This document shows, one piece after another, positions 52,296-60,336 of a stretch of DNA of 64,000 nt. This DNA is from UBA7672 sp963784415 (GTDB lineage Bacteria; Pseudomonadota; Alphaproteobacteria; Caulobacterales; Hyphomonadaceae). The notes beneath the pieces are model-generated. The model was not told where the DNA came from. It worked only from the letters and a program-made list of their open reading frames with translations, and did not search any database. Numbering within the stretch: position 1 is the stretch's first letter; the number at the start of each line of letters is the position of its first letter. The stretch covers positions 62,001 to 126,000 of the forward strand of contig CAWARK010000003.1 in the NCBI GenBank assembly GCA_963784415.1, written 5' to 3'. The translations under genes and the position numbers were made by a program.

Positions 52296-53967
52296 CCACC
52301 CAAGAATTCCGAGCCAGGCTGCCTTGCCCCGTGAGCCGACAAAAATCGAGCAAACGGATGAACAGCCTGGGCTTCTCCGGATGATCAGAAAAAGCCCTCA
52401 GTATCATCAAGAAGAAATGGTTCAGCCGCTTGTAGTAACGCGACCGTTCGACTTGCTCCAACCGGCGTGCTGCGTGGACTTGGAGCGACCGACGCGCTCT
52501 CGCGGCTGGCAACTCGTCTTCCGTGAAGACCTTCAAGTTCAATGGCCGTGAGATTGCTCGCCACGCCTGCACTAGCTCATCCGAGGGCGCCAAAGAGAGC
52601 GGCGCAAGTGAAGCCAAACGACCAGCGGCAAAAGACACACGCGTGTCCGATCTTATCTCGCGTTCCGGCAGGTCCGTGAGAAGCAACCATTCCAGCTCGC
52701 GTAGCCGCTGCCCCCGCGAGTCCTCCGACAACACATCAAAGTCTGCGCCGGCAAGTTCTGAGACAAGCGTGAGTGTCTTGGTCATCAACTTTGTAGGATG
52801 ACGCCCGTCCAGCCGAGTAAGTTTCTTGCCTTCCTCCCACACGTCAGAGCCCGGCTGTTCGCGTCGCACGCTTGCCATCACAGCAGGGTCAAACTTTTTC
52901 TCCGAGACCTTCGGACCGACCTCCAAGCGCGAAAGTTCACCTTCGTAAAATTGAATCCACTCAACCAAGTCTTCGAAACTATGCGCCAAAAATGCGTGAT
53001 CATCGACAAATCGAAAATGTGCCACTCGCCGCTTGGTCAGCGCGCGTTCATCCATCACCCTGTCCAAGCTCATCATCGCTACGTTGGACAGAAAGCCAGC
53101 CACCATTAGGCCGGTAGGCACATGGGGGAATGCCCCAACTGGGGTAAACGGTTCCACGATAGGATTGCCGAGTAGCTCGCTATGTTTTTTTCCAATGCGG
53201 AAGTCGAGCATGCGATCCAAAAGCGACATCAACCACTGGTCGCCTGAGAAGTCCTCCATATGCTGAGCAAAGCCTGCGAGGATCGCGCTCTTGGTTATTG
53301 AGGGATAAAACTTCTCTAGGTCGATCGATGCGTAGAACAGCTCTGGATTTTTCTCAGGCCAGAAAGTGGATTCGAGATAAGCTGGTCTATCCCCATAAGT
53401 GAGCGCGGCCTGTTCTGCAGCATCAAGCTCCGACACGCCGGCAGAGCCTTGAGCCATGACGCGGGCCGCCAGGGACACGTGGCGCCGAAAGAGCGGCCAG
53501 CTGTGTTTGAACTTCCTAAACAAGAGCCCATTGGAATGCCGGTAAGGCCCAACCTCTAAACAACTCTCCGCTCCATCAGCTTCTTCGAACCAAGCTGCTT
53601 TATAAAGGCGATGCCCGTAGCTCCATGCCGGCATCTTCGAATCGAGAATGGGCCCGATGACGTTGATGATTGCGATCCAAGCGACCTGATCCGAAACCGA
53701 AACCCGGAAACTCTGTCGAAGTCGCGGCTTTCCATTGCTATCCGGCCCTTTGGGCTGAGGAAGGAGCCCTAGCGGCGACAAGCGATATGTGAGGGCCGCA
53801 AATCGCTTAGCGATCGTATTCAGATTGCGTTCGAGATTAAGCTCGAATTCTGTGACCCAGCCCCCTGAATTCCGGCCACGAAATTGCAGAGTCCTCGATG
53901 AAGAGGATGGACGATGCGCAAGAGCAGGTTTTCGGAAGAGCAGATCATCGGGATGCTGCGGGAGCAC
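52279..53967 (-). CDS. Reverse transcriptase (UG/DRT-like), 5' end cut by IS insertion
   Basis: 562-codon frame. RT palm motifs: YASIDLEKFYPSITKSAIL (motif A, Asp), PFTPVGAFPHVPTGLMVAGFLSNVAM (motif B region), RFVDDHAFLAHSFEDL (motif C, F-V-D-D, about 318-321) and VSEKKF. It carries a long C-terminal thumb region. The first ~38 codons, up to about 53853, come from the IS inverted repeat and transposon end. Sequence to the right of the IS does not continue the frame, because a TAA lies just upstream. The real N-terminus is lost, or the protein uses an IS start. Partner of the nitrilase and middle genes. Confidence 0.8.
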   Translation of the reverse strand: MLPQHPDDLLFRKPALAHRPSSSSRTLQFRGRNSGGWVTEFELNLERNLNTIAKRFAALTYRLSPLGLLPQPKGPDSNGKPRLRQSFRVSVSDQVAWIAIINVIGPILDSKMPAWSYGHRLYKAAWFEEADGAESCLEVGPYRHSNGLLFRKFKHSWPLFRRHVSLAARVMAQGSAGVSELDAAEQAALTYGDRPAYLESTFWPEKNPELFYASIDLEKFYPSITKSAILAGFAQHMEDFSGDQWLMSLLDRMLDFRIGKKHSELLGNPIVEPFTPVGAFPHVPTGLMVAGFLSNVAMMSLDRVMDERALTKRRVAHFRFVDDHAFLAHSFEDLVEWIQFYEGELSRLEVGPKVSEKKFDPAVMASVRREQPGSDVWEEGKKLTRLDGRHPTKLMTKTLTLVSELAGADFDVLSEDSRGQRLRELEWLLLTDLPEREIRSDTRVSFAAGRLASLAPLSLAPSDELVQAWRAISRPLNLKVFTEDELPAARARRSLQVHAARRLEQVERSRYYKRLNHFFLMILRAFSDHPEKPRLFIRLLDFCRLTGQGSLARNSWVVGRRG

Positions 53968-54180
53968 GAGGCGGGGGTGGCGACAGCCGATCTTTGCCGG
54001 AAGTACGGGCTCTCATCGGCGACTTTCTACAAGTACAAGGCGAAGTTCGGCGGCATGACCGTCTCGGACGCCCAGCGCCTGCGGACGCTGGAGGGCGAGA
54101 ACGGGAAACTGAAGAAGCTCCTGGCCGAGGCGATGCTGGACAACGCGGTGTTGAAAGACCTCGCCTCAAAAAACTTCTGA
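53914..54180 (+). CDS. IS3-family transposase OrfA
   Basis: 88 residues, MRKSRFSEEQIIGMLREHEAGVATADLCRKYGLSSATFYKYKAKFGGMTVSDAQRLRTLEGENGKLKKLLAEAMLDNAVLKDLASKNF: helix-turn-helix then leucine zipper. DNA binding and partner of OrfB. Ends in TGA after the run of six A at 54168-54173, where ribosomes shift to the OrfB frame. Confidence 0.92.
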   Translation: MRKSRFSEEQIIGMLREHEAGVATADLCRKYGLSSATFYKYKAKFGGMTVSDAQRLRTLEGENGKLKKLLAEAMLDNAVLKDLASKNF

Positions 54181-55091
54181 CGCCCGACGCGAAGCGGAAG
54201 GCTGTGCGGCACGCAATGGCGTCGCACGGCGTGAGTGAGCGGCGGGCGTGCAGCCTGGCGGATCTTGACCGGTCCACCTTCCACTACCCGAAGCGCGAGG
54301 GCGGCGACGAGCCGCTGCGCAAGCGCCTGCGCGAACTCGCGGGGGAGCGGCGCCGGTTTGGTTACCGTCGCCTCGGCATCCTGCTGGCGCGCGAGGGCCT
54401 AGGGGCGAACCACAAGAAGCTCTACCGGCTCTATACAGAGGAGCGACTCACAGTGAAGCGCCGGCGCGGCCGCAAACGCGCCATGGGCACCCGGCGGCCG
54501 ATGCTGTTGCCTGCTCAGGTCAACGAGCGCTGGAGCCTCGACTTTGTCTCCGATGCCCTCACAGACAGCCGCCGCTTCAGGACGCTCTGCGTGGTCGATG
54601 ACTTCACCCGTGAGGCGCTGGCAGTCGTGGTGGACGTCTCCCTCTCCGGCGTGCGGGTCGCCCGCGAACTGGATCGACTGATCGAACAACGAGGAAAGCC
54701 GAAGATGATCGTCTCGGACAACGGGACCGAACTGACCAGCCACGCCATCTTCAGGTGGGCGCAGGATCAGCGGATCGAGTGGCACTACATCGCGCCGGGC
54801 AAGCCGACCCAGAATGCGTTCGTCGAAAGCTTCAATGGCCGGCTGCGCGACGAGTGCCTGAACGAGCACCTGTTCGATCGGCTCGACGACGCCCGCAGGA
54901 TCATCGAGGCCTGGCGGACGGACTACAACACTGCGAGGCCGCACACGTCACTCGGCGGCTTGGCCCCGGCTGTCTTCGCGAGGCGGGCCCGATCACCCAG
55001 GCCCGCTTCGCCTGAGCTACGCCACGGCTCCGCTCAGCGGGCCTTGATCACCACGCAACAACAGGAAAGAAAGGCGAACGGACTCTCGTAA
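54168..55091 (+). CDS. IS3-family transposase OrfB (made by -1 frameshift)
   Basis: Continues in the -1 frame after A6 as RLKKLLTPDAKRKAVRHAMASHGVSERRACSLADLDRS and so on. The rve domain has WSLDFVSDAL (first Asp), VSDNGTELTSHA (second Asp) and NAFVESFNGRLRDECLNEH (Glu), an intact DDE triad. The frame is open from 53898, consistent with production as an OrfAB fusion. Predicted functional. Confidence 0.9.
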   Translation, partial: KKLLTPDAKRKAVRHAMASHGVSERRACSLADLDRSTFHYPKREGGDEPLRKRLRELAGERRRFGYRRLGILLAREGLGANHKKLYRLYTEERLTVKRRRGRKRAMGTRRPMLLPAQVNERWSLDFVSDALTDSRRFRTLCVVDDFTREALAVVVDVSLSGVRVARELDRLIEQRGKPKMIVSDNGTELTSHAIFRWAQDQRIEWHYIAPGKPTQNAFVESFNGRLRDECLNEHLFDRLDDARRIIEAWRTDYNTARPHTSLGGLAPAVFARRARSPRPASPELRHGSAQRALITTQQQERKANGLS

Positions 55092-55104
55092 TCGACGGCC
55101 CGGA

Positions 55105-55401
55105 TCAGGGGGCTGGGTCAGAGTTCTGGTTAGCCGCAAGTTGCAGCATCCAGTCCTTACCCGTCACCGCCTCCCAGTCGCGCGTAGACGGACGCAGGGG
55201 ACACAAACACATGCTCAGTTCCTTCGCCCCCCATCCCAGCGAAGGGCCGTACAGGTCGCTGACCATGAACCTTCCCTCACGATGGAGGATGGCCAAGGCA
55301 GCTGCTCGAAGCTCCCGTGCGGACTCATTGCGCGATTTACCCCGCGATGCTGTTGGGTTCTGCGGTTGTGATGTTGCGATCTGGATGGTGGTTGAGCTCA
55401 C
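55105..55401 (-). CDS. Small hypothetical protein next to the IS
   Basis: 98 residues. MSSTTIQIATSQPQNPTASRGKSRNESARELRAAALAILHREGRFMVSDLYGPSLGWGAKELSMCLCPLRPSTRDWEAVTGKDWMLQLAANQNS reads as a compact basic domain with a well-patterned core. The last five codons are inside the right IS repeat, so the true end may have been changed by the insertion. No family is recognised. It is transcribed toward the IS and RT and may have been the gene ahead of the RT before insertion. Confidence 0.5.
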   Translation of the reverse strand: MSSTTIQIATSQPQNPTASRGKSRNESARELRAAALAILHREGRFMVSDLYGPSLGWGAKELSMCLCPLRPSTRDWEAVTGKDWMLQLAANQNSDPAP

Positions 55402-55718
55402 GGTCGCCTCCTGCTGCAGTTACGCCAGCTACGGACGCAGCCCGACAGGGGCTAGAGGGGTGGAATAAAATTCAGCCTGATGAAGCCAGCTTCAACGAGT
55501 TTCACAGCCACCTGTGCCGCCGCTAGTCGTTCGACTGCCACAGTCATCAGCGAGTTCTATGACTCACGGGCTTGGTTTCCAAGATTCGCTCTGACCCAAG
55601 CATAAAGTATCAGAAGGCCACCTCTCGCGCGCATAAGCTATCAGCGAGTCGTGCAGACCCGCACGTAGGTTGTGCGCGGGCCAAACCACGTGAGCATATC
55701 TAAGAAGTGTGATCGCGC
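55402..55718. other. Gap without a supported gene
   Basis: Between the small hypothetical gene and the end of the long helical protein. No terminator with T-run seen; a few short GC hairpins only. Confidence 0.35.
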
Positions 55719-58058
55719 TCAACCAATGCGCGGAATGTCGGAGACAAAGAACAACCAGCCTTGCCGCTCCAGTCGCCTTATCGCGGCTTCCGGCTCTTCT
55801 CGTTGAGTACGCGTGTGCCGCAACCGCTCCAGCTTTTCTTCAATCTCGTCCCAGATGGCTTCCAAGCGAACGCGCTGCTGCCGCTTCTCTCGGATTGGCA
55901 TGGCCGCATTCCGAACCGCTGCAGACTGTTCCTTGTGATCTCCAATCAGAGTAAAGATGGCCCTCCAATCGGAGGCACCCTGTACCGCCTGCTCAAGTCG
56001 GTCGATACCACTGCTTATGAGCGAGATTTCCCTCTCGTTCATCGCGGCACCTTCGTTAAATACCTCGTCTACCGCGCGCGAGATCGCGCCGACTGTCGAG
56101 AAGAGAGCATCCCTATGCCGCTTCAAAAGGGTCTTGTGTTCGCGTAGCGCTTTACGCACTGCCTTAAGCACTTCGATCGCCTCCATAGCGCTTTCGCGGG
56201 TCGGCGAACGTTCGAGCGCGTGAAGCGCCTCGCTCAGCCCCTCATTGTGTTGCGCAAATTCTCGTTCTGAACCGACTGCAAAAGCAGTACGCGCCTGCTT
56301 CACTGATGAAAAAGCCTGGTCAAGCCTCCCCGCCAGGGCATCAAATTTCTTCTCATCAAGAACGCTTCGCGAGCTGCGCAACCTCTCGTTCAAGCCCACC
56401 AGCTCGTCCCAAGTTGCGGCCGAGGAAGGATCAGCAGATGCTGCCGCTACCCCTGCTTCGATGTCGGAAGAGAGTTCGGCGAATACCTCTGTCGACCGCT
56501 GGTCGCGCTCAGTTGACCATCTCTTGTGTCGCGCTTGCAGTTTGAAAATGCCCGCAACGCACGATCGCACGGCCTGTTCTGCTGCAGCACGATGAGTTGG
56601 AGGGAAGTCGTGCAGCGCAACCCATCGCTTCAGCTCGTTGGCCCGAACGAACAGCTCGTCGAACCCCGACACCGCGCTCAAACGTTTGTTCCACCTCGCA
56701 ACCAGCACGTTCGTCTCACTGACGCGCTCCAACAGCAGGTCGGGCATTTGCACCCTCGTTCGAAACGCTGAGTAAAGATCGTCGAAGTTGGCCTTAAGCT
56801 CTCGTTGCGAAACTGCCGACAAGTCCTGGGTCAACCGTTGGAGTTGTCGTATTTCGCTGAGGAGTGGCGGCAGGCTGCGAGCAGCATCAATCTCGTCCTT
56901 CAGTTCGCGGCATGAAGCCTCTATCGATGCCCGATGTTGAGGCTCGGCCTGCTCCATGCGCGTCCACTGCGCTCGCATGCGCTCGCGCATCGAATCGATA
57001 CGTGCAAGTCCATCCGAGTTTGCCGTCAGATCCGTCGCCCATTGGTATGTCGGGGCGTCACGAGCCAGTTGGGCGTTTATCGCCTTGAGGCTCGAGGCGG
57101 TCGGCGCATGAGACGCGCCCTCTAATCGCGTGATCACCGTTTCGATGCCGGACAAGTGTTCGTCGAGGCGCTTCGGATTCTCTCTTCGTGCCTTGAGCAG
57201 CTCGAAGAGTGGAGACACTACTCCCCTGGCCTGTTGTACGTGGAACTGTTCCATCTTGTCGCGGCCGGGCTTGCCCTGCGCTGCCGCATTTATTCGCTGT
57301 TGAAGGTTTCTAAGTGTATCGAAGACGGTCTTAAAATCGATTCGCTCATCGACAGTTGCACGCAACTGATTTGCCTCGCGCACATAGTCCTGAAAGACGG
57401 CTGTCGAACTCCGATATCCAACCACGTTTAGGCTGGCCCGTACTTCTGCGATCTGCTCGCTTGCCTCCTCCAAATATTCCGAGGCCTCCTCGCTGGAGCG
57501 AAGGCTCTGCTCTGCACTGGAGAGGCCAACGCGGACGCACCACGTAAGCGTCTGACCTATTTGATGGCCGGAATCCGTGCGCCGTTTCTGTTGCGCATCG
57601 CGAACGACTCCGAGGCAATGCTCGACACACTCTTGTGCGTTTGTCACCTGAGAGCTTGTTGCCCTCGTAGTTGCTATCGCGATGGCATCTCCGCAGCGTT
57701 TCAGCACTGCGTCTGCGACTTGTGCCCTGACCGGGAGAAATCCTGCCTGCCGAAGCAGACCACGCACGTTGTTCAAAGTCAGCTTGGGATCCGGCCCGTA
57801 ATTACTAAGCCACTCGTAGCGATCCATACTGAGAAGAAGATGTTGCTCGTTCCGCTGTTCACTCCTGTCGAGGCGCGCAGCCAATCGGCTTCCCAATTCC
57901 AAAAGGTCGGCAGAAATCTGCGACCCGTTGAAGAGGACGTGATAAAACCATTCCTTCAGCAGGGACGCCTCAGGCTCCTGCAGTTGGTCTAGGTCATCCT
58001 TCAAGCCCCTCAGGGCCCCTTCGAGATCGACGGCAGACTCCCAGCGTCGCGACAGCAA
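55719..58058 (-). CDS. Large coiled-coil protein of the TIR/Ubl operon (main part)
   Basis: 779 codons from TTG 58058, but very likely begins in the small frame at 58233 with one spurious base between (see next entry). Almost entirely helical with heptad patterns: VFDTLRNLQQRINAAAQGK, LKAVRKALREHKTLLKRHRD, EAIWDEIEEKLERLRHTRT. No membrane helix or enzymatic motif. Its length and helices suggest a scaffold or filament-forming sensor. Last gene of the operon. No family is recognised by me. Confidence 0.65.
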   Translation of the reverse strand: MLSRRWESAVDLEGALRGLKDDLDQLQEPEASLLKEWFYHVLFNGSQISADLLELGSRLAARLDRSEQRNEQHLLLSMDRYEWLSNYGPDPKLTLNNVRGLLRQAGFLPVRAQVADAVLKRCGDAIAIATTRATSSQVTNAQECVEHCLGVVRDAQQKRRTDSGHQIGQTLTWCVRVGLSSAEQSLRSSEEASEYLEEASEQIAEVRASLNVVGYRSSTAVFQDYVREANQLRATVDERIDFKTVFDTLRNLQQRINAAAQGKPGRDKMEQFHVQQARGVVSPLFELLKARRENPKRLDEHLSGIETVITRLEGASHAPTASSLKAINAQLARDAPTYQWATDLTANSDGLARIDSMRERMRAQWTRMEQAEPQHRASIEASCRELKDEIDAARSLPPLLSEIRQLQRLTQDLSAVSQRELKANFDDLYSAFRTRVQMPDLLLERVSETNVLVARWNKRLSAVSGFDELFVRANELKRWVALHDFPPTHRAAAEQAVRSCVAGIFKLQARHKRWSTERDQRSTEVFAELSSDIEAGVAAASADPSSAATWDELVGLNERLRSSRSVLDEKKFDALAGRLDQAFSSVKQARTAFAVGSEREFAQHNEGLSEALHALERSPTRESAMEAIEVLKAVRKALREHKTLLKRHRDALFSTVGAISRAVDEVFNEGAAMNEREISLISSGIDRLEQAVQGASDWRAIFTLIGDHKEQSAAVRNAAMPIREKRQQRVRLEAIWDEIEEKLERLRHTRTQREEPEAAIRRLERQGWLFFVSDIPRIG

Positions 58059-58233
58059 TTCTTGTGACGCCGACGCCAGCGACAGAACTTGACGGCTGGT
58101 AATCGAGTTCGAGCTGGGTATCTTTCTGAAGCTCTTCGGCGAAATCTGCGTAGATCGGAATTGCTTCCCTGAAATCGATTCGCGATTGCGCGCTTTCGCT
58201 CAGCTCCCGTGCGCGCTGCACCAACGAATTCAT
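57994..58233 (-). CDS. N-terminal part of the coiled-coil protein, separated by a frameshift
   Basis: Starts at ATG 58233, overlapping the stop of the E1 gene by 4 bases (ATGA). MNSLVQRARELSESAQSRIDFREAIPIYADFAEELQKDTQLELDYQPSS reads naturally to about codon 50. If one A of the AA at about 58095-58097 is removed, it continues ...PSVLSLASASQELLSRRWES into the 779-codon frame, making a protein of about 830 residues. The tail after the shift in this frame is meaningless. Confidence 0.55.
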   Translation of the reverse strand: MNSLVQRARELSESAQSRIDFREAIPIYADFAEELQKDTQLELDYQPSSSVAGVGVTRIAVATLGVCRRSRRGPEGLEG

Positions 58234-58934
58234 GGCAACAACTCCGCGAAGACGGCATCTAACTGCACAAGATCGCCTCGACCAAAATAACCTCCGCCGG
58301 CGCTGCAGGTCGCGCACTCCGTAGGCTCTTCGACGATGCGCAACACTTCAGGATTGAGTAGGTCGTAGAAGAGATACGGGCTTGGCTCTTTGAACCCCGC
58401 GAACAGGTTGTGCAGCTCAACGACTGCCAAGTTGGCAAGCACCCCATTCAAATGAACAACGGCAGGAGCCGGCATATCGAAATCGGCAATATAGCCCCGC
58501 TTGACCGCCTCCTTTCTCTGAGCAGGCGGCGCACGTTCATAGTAAACCTCGGCGAGGTCGATTATTTTCGAACACATCAAGCATGGTCGCTTCGGTCCCG
58601 GCAGCACAACACGCACGTGACCGCAAGCCGACTTGATGGTCGTCCCGTCGAGTTCGATTAGGCTTCCCACCGAGACCTGCGGGATCAGGTACTGCGCAGA
58701 CAGGGTGTTGAGCAACATCCGAGAAGTATGATTGTCAGTCGCGGCGACGATCACATCGCAGGTCAACAGTTTCGACCACGCTGTCTTCTCCAACACGCTG
58801 AGCGCAACCTTGGTGCACCGCGCCTTGGGATTGATGCCTCGCACTTCGCGATCTGCTAGATCGACCTTGAGCAGCAATTCCTTTGCATCCGCGGCGCGCA
58901 TGCCCGTTAAGCGGTTCAAATTATGCGAACTCAA
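58230..58934 (-). CDS. ThiF/E1-like activating domain, C-terminal part (after frameshift)
   Basis: Frame starting at TTG 58934: SSHNLNRLTGMRAADAKE, then NPKARCTKVALSVLEKTAW, VIVAATDNHTSRMLLNTLS (the conserved D and R/N of E1 proteins), and two CxxC pairs (KRPCLMCSKII and CATCSAGG) that could bind zinc. Joins the upstream frame at DPDHVE-SHNLNR when one T of GAGTTCGC is removed. With the upstream gene it makes a JAB-E1 fusion of about 475 residues. An adenylating enzyme for a ubiquitin-like tail is inferred. Confidence 0.7.
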   Translation of the reverse strand: MSSHNLNRLTGMRAADAKELLLKVDLADREVRGINPKARCTKVALSVLEKTAWSKLLTCDVIVAATDNHTSRMLLNTLSAQYLIPQVSVGSLIELDGTTIKSACGHVRVVLPGPKRPCLMCSKIIDLAEVYYERAPPAQRKEAVKRGYIADFDMPAPAVVHLNGVLANLAVVELHNLFAGFKEPSPYLFYDLLNPEVLRIVEEPTECATCSAGGGYFGRGDLVQLDAVFAELLP

Positions 58935-59658
58935 CGTGATCAGGGTCGATTAGTACAAACCGATCAACTCCAAGTCTCGCTAGGCCCTGTACAACATTAG
59001 CTCCCAACCCCCCCAGTCCGACGACACCAACTTTTGCCTGGCCTAGTCGGCGCTGGCCCTCTTCGCCAAAAGCGCGCACGTGGCGCTCCACCCACGGCTC
59101 GCTCGCTCTTTGATCGCGTGGCGCGCGTGGTGACAGGAGATCGTCGATTGCTTGCACGCGAAGATCAGTTGTGGCCTTCGCGTCCTTGACGCTGTGAAGA
59201 CGCCCAACGTAGCAATTTCGTCCGAGTACTAAGCTGCCGTAGACAGATTTAGGCAGATGATCGGCAAACCATTGTGCCTTTTCGATTTCGTCTGCGTCGT
59301 CAACACTCGAAAATCCGACATGGTCGGTCGCAAACGGGTGAGAATGGATATCCACAAGTGACAAACCTAGACGCGCGCACTCTTGCAGAACTTCAGCGAG
59401 CAACGTCTTCGTAAGTCCCACGCTGGCGATCGACTGATGCGAGTACTCGGCGTCGAGGGGCGTCACTAAGTAACACCCGAATAATTGCTCGCGCCCACCG
59501 ACACGGGCCCGGCCGCACAGCAAGTAGCAAGCTCGTTCTCGCGTCAGGTCTCCTAGCAGGTAGTCCTTGATCTGGCGCCACATGCCGTATGGCAGCACCA
59601 AGTCTGCAGTCTTGGGTTTGGGATGACCGCGATTGGCTCGTGCGCGTGTCATGCTCAA
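58921..59658 (-). CDS. JAB/JAMM peptidase domain fused to start of E1 domain
   Basis: Residues about 20-140 are a JAB domain with VDIHSHPFATDHVGFSSVDD (HxHP at 104-107, SxxD at 116-119), the zinc site of deubiquitinase-like peptidases. Residues about 205-243 carry the nucleotide-binding loop KVGVVGLGGLGANVVQGLARLGVDRFVLIDPDHVE of the E1/ThiF fold. Then a frameshift (extra T) gives a stop at 58921. ATGA overlap with the E2 gene upstream. JAB-E1 fusions are known from prokaryotic ubiquitin-like operons. Confidence 0.78.
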   Translation of the reverse strand: MSMTRARANRGHPKPKTADLVLPYGMWRQIKDYLLGDLTRERACYLLCGRARVGGREQLFGCYLVTPLDAEYSHQSIASVGLTKTLLAEVLQECARLGLSLVDIHSHPFATDHVGFSSVDDADEIEKAQWFADHLPKSVYGSLVLGRNCYVGRLHSVKDAKATTDLRVQAIDDLLSPRAPRDQRASEPWVERHVRAFGEEGQRRLGQAKVGVVGLGGLGANVVQGLARLGVDRFVLIDPDHVEFA

Positions 59659-60311
59659 AACTCATCTATTGTGAGCGTAGCGCGAATGACGTCCAGAAGT
59701 GTCCACAGGTTGTCGGGTTGGTTGGGGTCTGCGCTTGCCTTCCATCCAGTCGGATGAACGCAATACCAATACCAACCCTGCGCAGAGAGATCCCCTCCAT
59801 CGACGCCGATATGCACGTTGTACCGATAAATATGCGGGCCTCGGCACTGACTCGACAGATAGAAACCTTGAGGCGGCGTGTCGGGGTATGTCTTTGGAAA
59901 CCAAATTAGGATGGGTGTAGTTTTTAGATCCCAGCGACGCGGCAAGCGAAACGCTGGAATGACGACAAAGCGAAATGCAGCGTCGAGTTGAACGACCTGT
60001 CCGTAGCGCTCACCGAGCACCTCAGCCACAGATCCGACGTGAGCGGCGATGTATTGTTCGCGCCTTCCAAACGCCCCTTTGATGGTGCCCCCGGGAATCG
60101 TCTTGATATCGATTTCCTGGCCGTGAAAGCGATAGTCGGGAGGCAAACTATCTAGCGGCCGCGACTCCGACCCTTGCCTTACAATCGCGCGACGTCCTTC
60201 TGGAATAGCGGCTCGCTTCTTGAACTCCGCCCGCAACGTCGCCGGATCGAGTTGACCGGCTTCGCGATCGAAATCCATCCGCTTGCCGTCTAGCTTCACT
60301 ACTTGCTTGGC
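59655..60311 (-). CDS. Ubiquitin-like (beta-grasp) plus E2-like protein
   Basis: 218 residues from ATG 60311 (AAAGG upstream). N-terminal segment KQVVKLDGKRMDFDREAGQLDPATLRAEFKKRAAIPEGRRAIVRQGSESRPLDSL resembles the beta-grasp repeat of prokaryotic multi-ubiquitin proteins, with an internal IPGG. C-terminal part is the Prok-E2 type E fold: LIWFPKTYPDTPPQGFYL, then WYWYCVHPTGWKAS with the presumed catalytic Cys (about 184) and nearby His. It would carry the Ubl and transfer it after E1 activation. Overlaps the JAB gene by ATGA. Confidence 0.75.
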   Translation of the reverse strand, partial: AKQVVKLDGKRMDFDREAGQLDPATLRAEFKKRAAIPEGRRAIVRQGSESRPLDSLPPDYRFHGQEIDIKTIPGGTIKGAFGRREQYIAAHVGSVAEVLGERYGQVVQLDAAFRFVVIPAFRLPRRWDLKTTPILIWFPKTYPDTPPQGFYLSSQCRGPHIYRYNVHIGVDGGDLSAQGWYWYCVHPTGWKASADPNQPDNLWTLLDVIRATLTIDEF

Positions 60312-60336
60312 CATCTGCCAGCCTTTCGCAACAAGA

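Larger units (their letters stand above)
53853..55120 (+). mobile_element. IS3-family (IS407-group-like) insertion sequence, complete
   Basis: 1268 bases with matching 16-base inverted repeats: TGACCCAGCCCCCTGA at 53853-53868 and its reverse complement at 55105-55120. Ends in TG...CA. Immediately outside are GAATTCTG (53845-53852) and GAGTTCTG (55121-55128), a 7/8 match that may be a degraded duplication, although IS3 elements normally make 3-5 base duplications. It has orfA and orfB with a frameshift signal. It has inserted at the 5' end of the RT gene. Confidence 0.9.
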
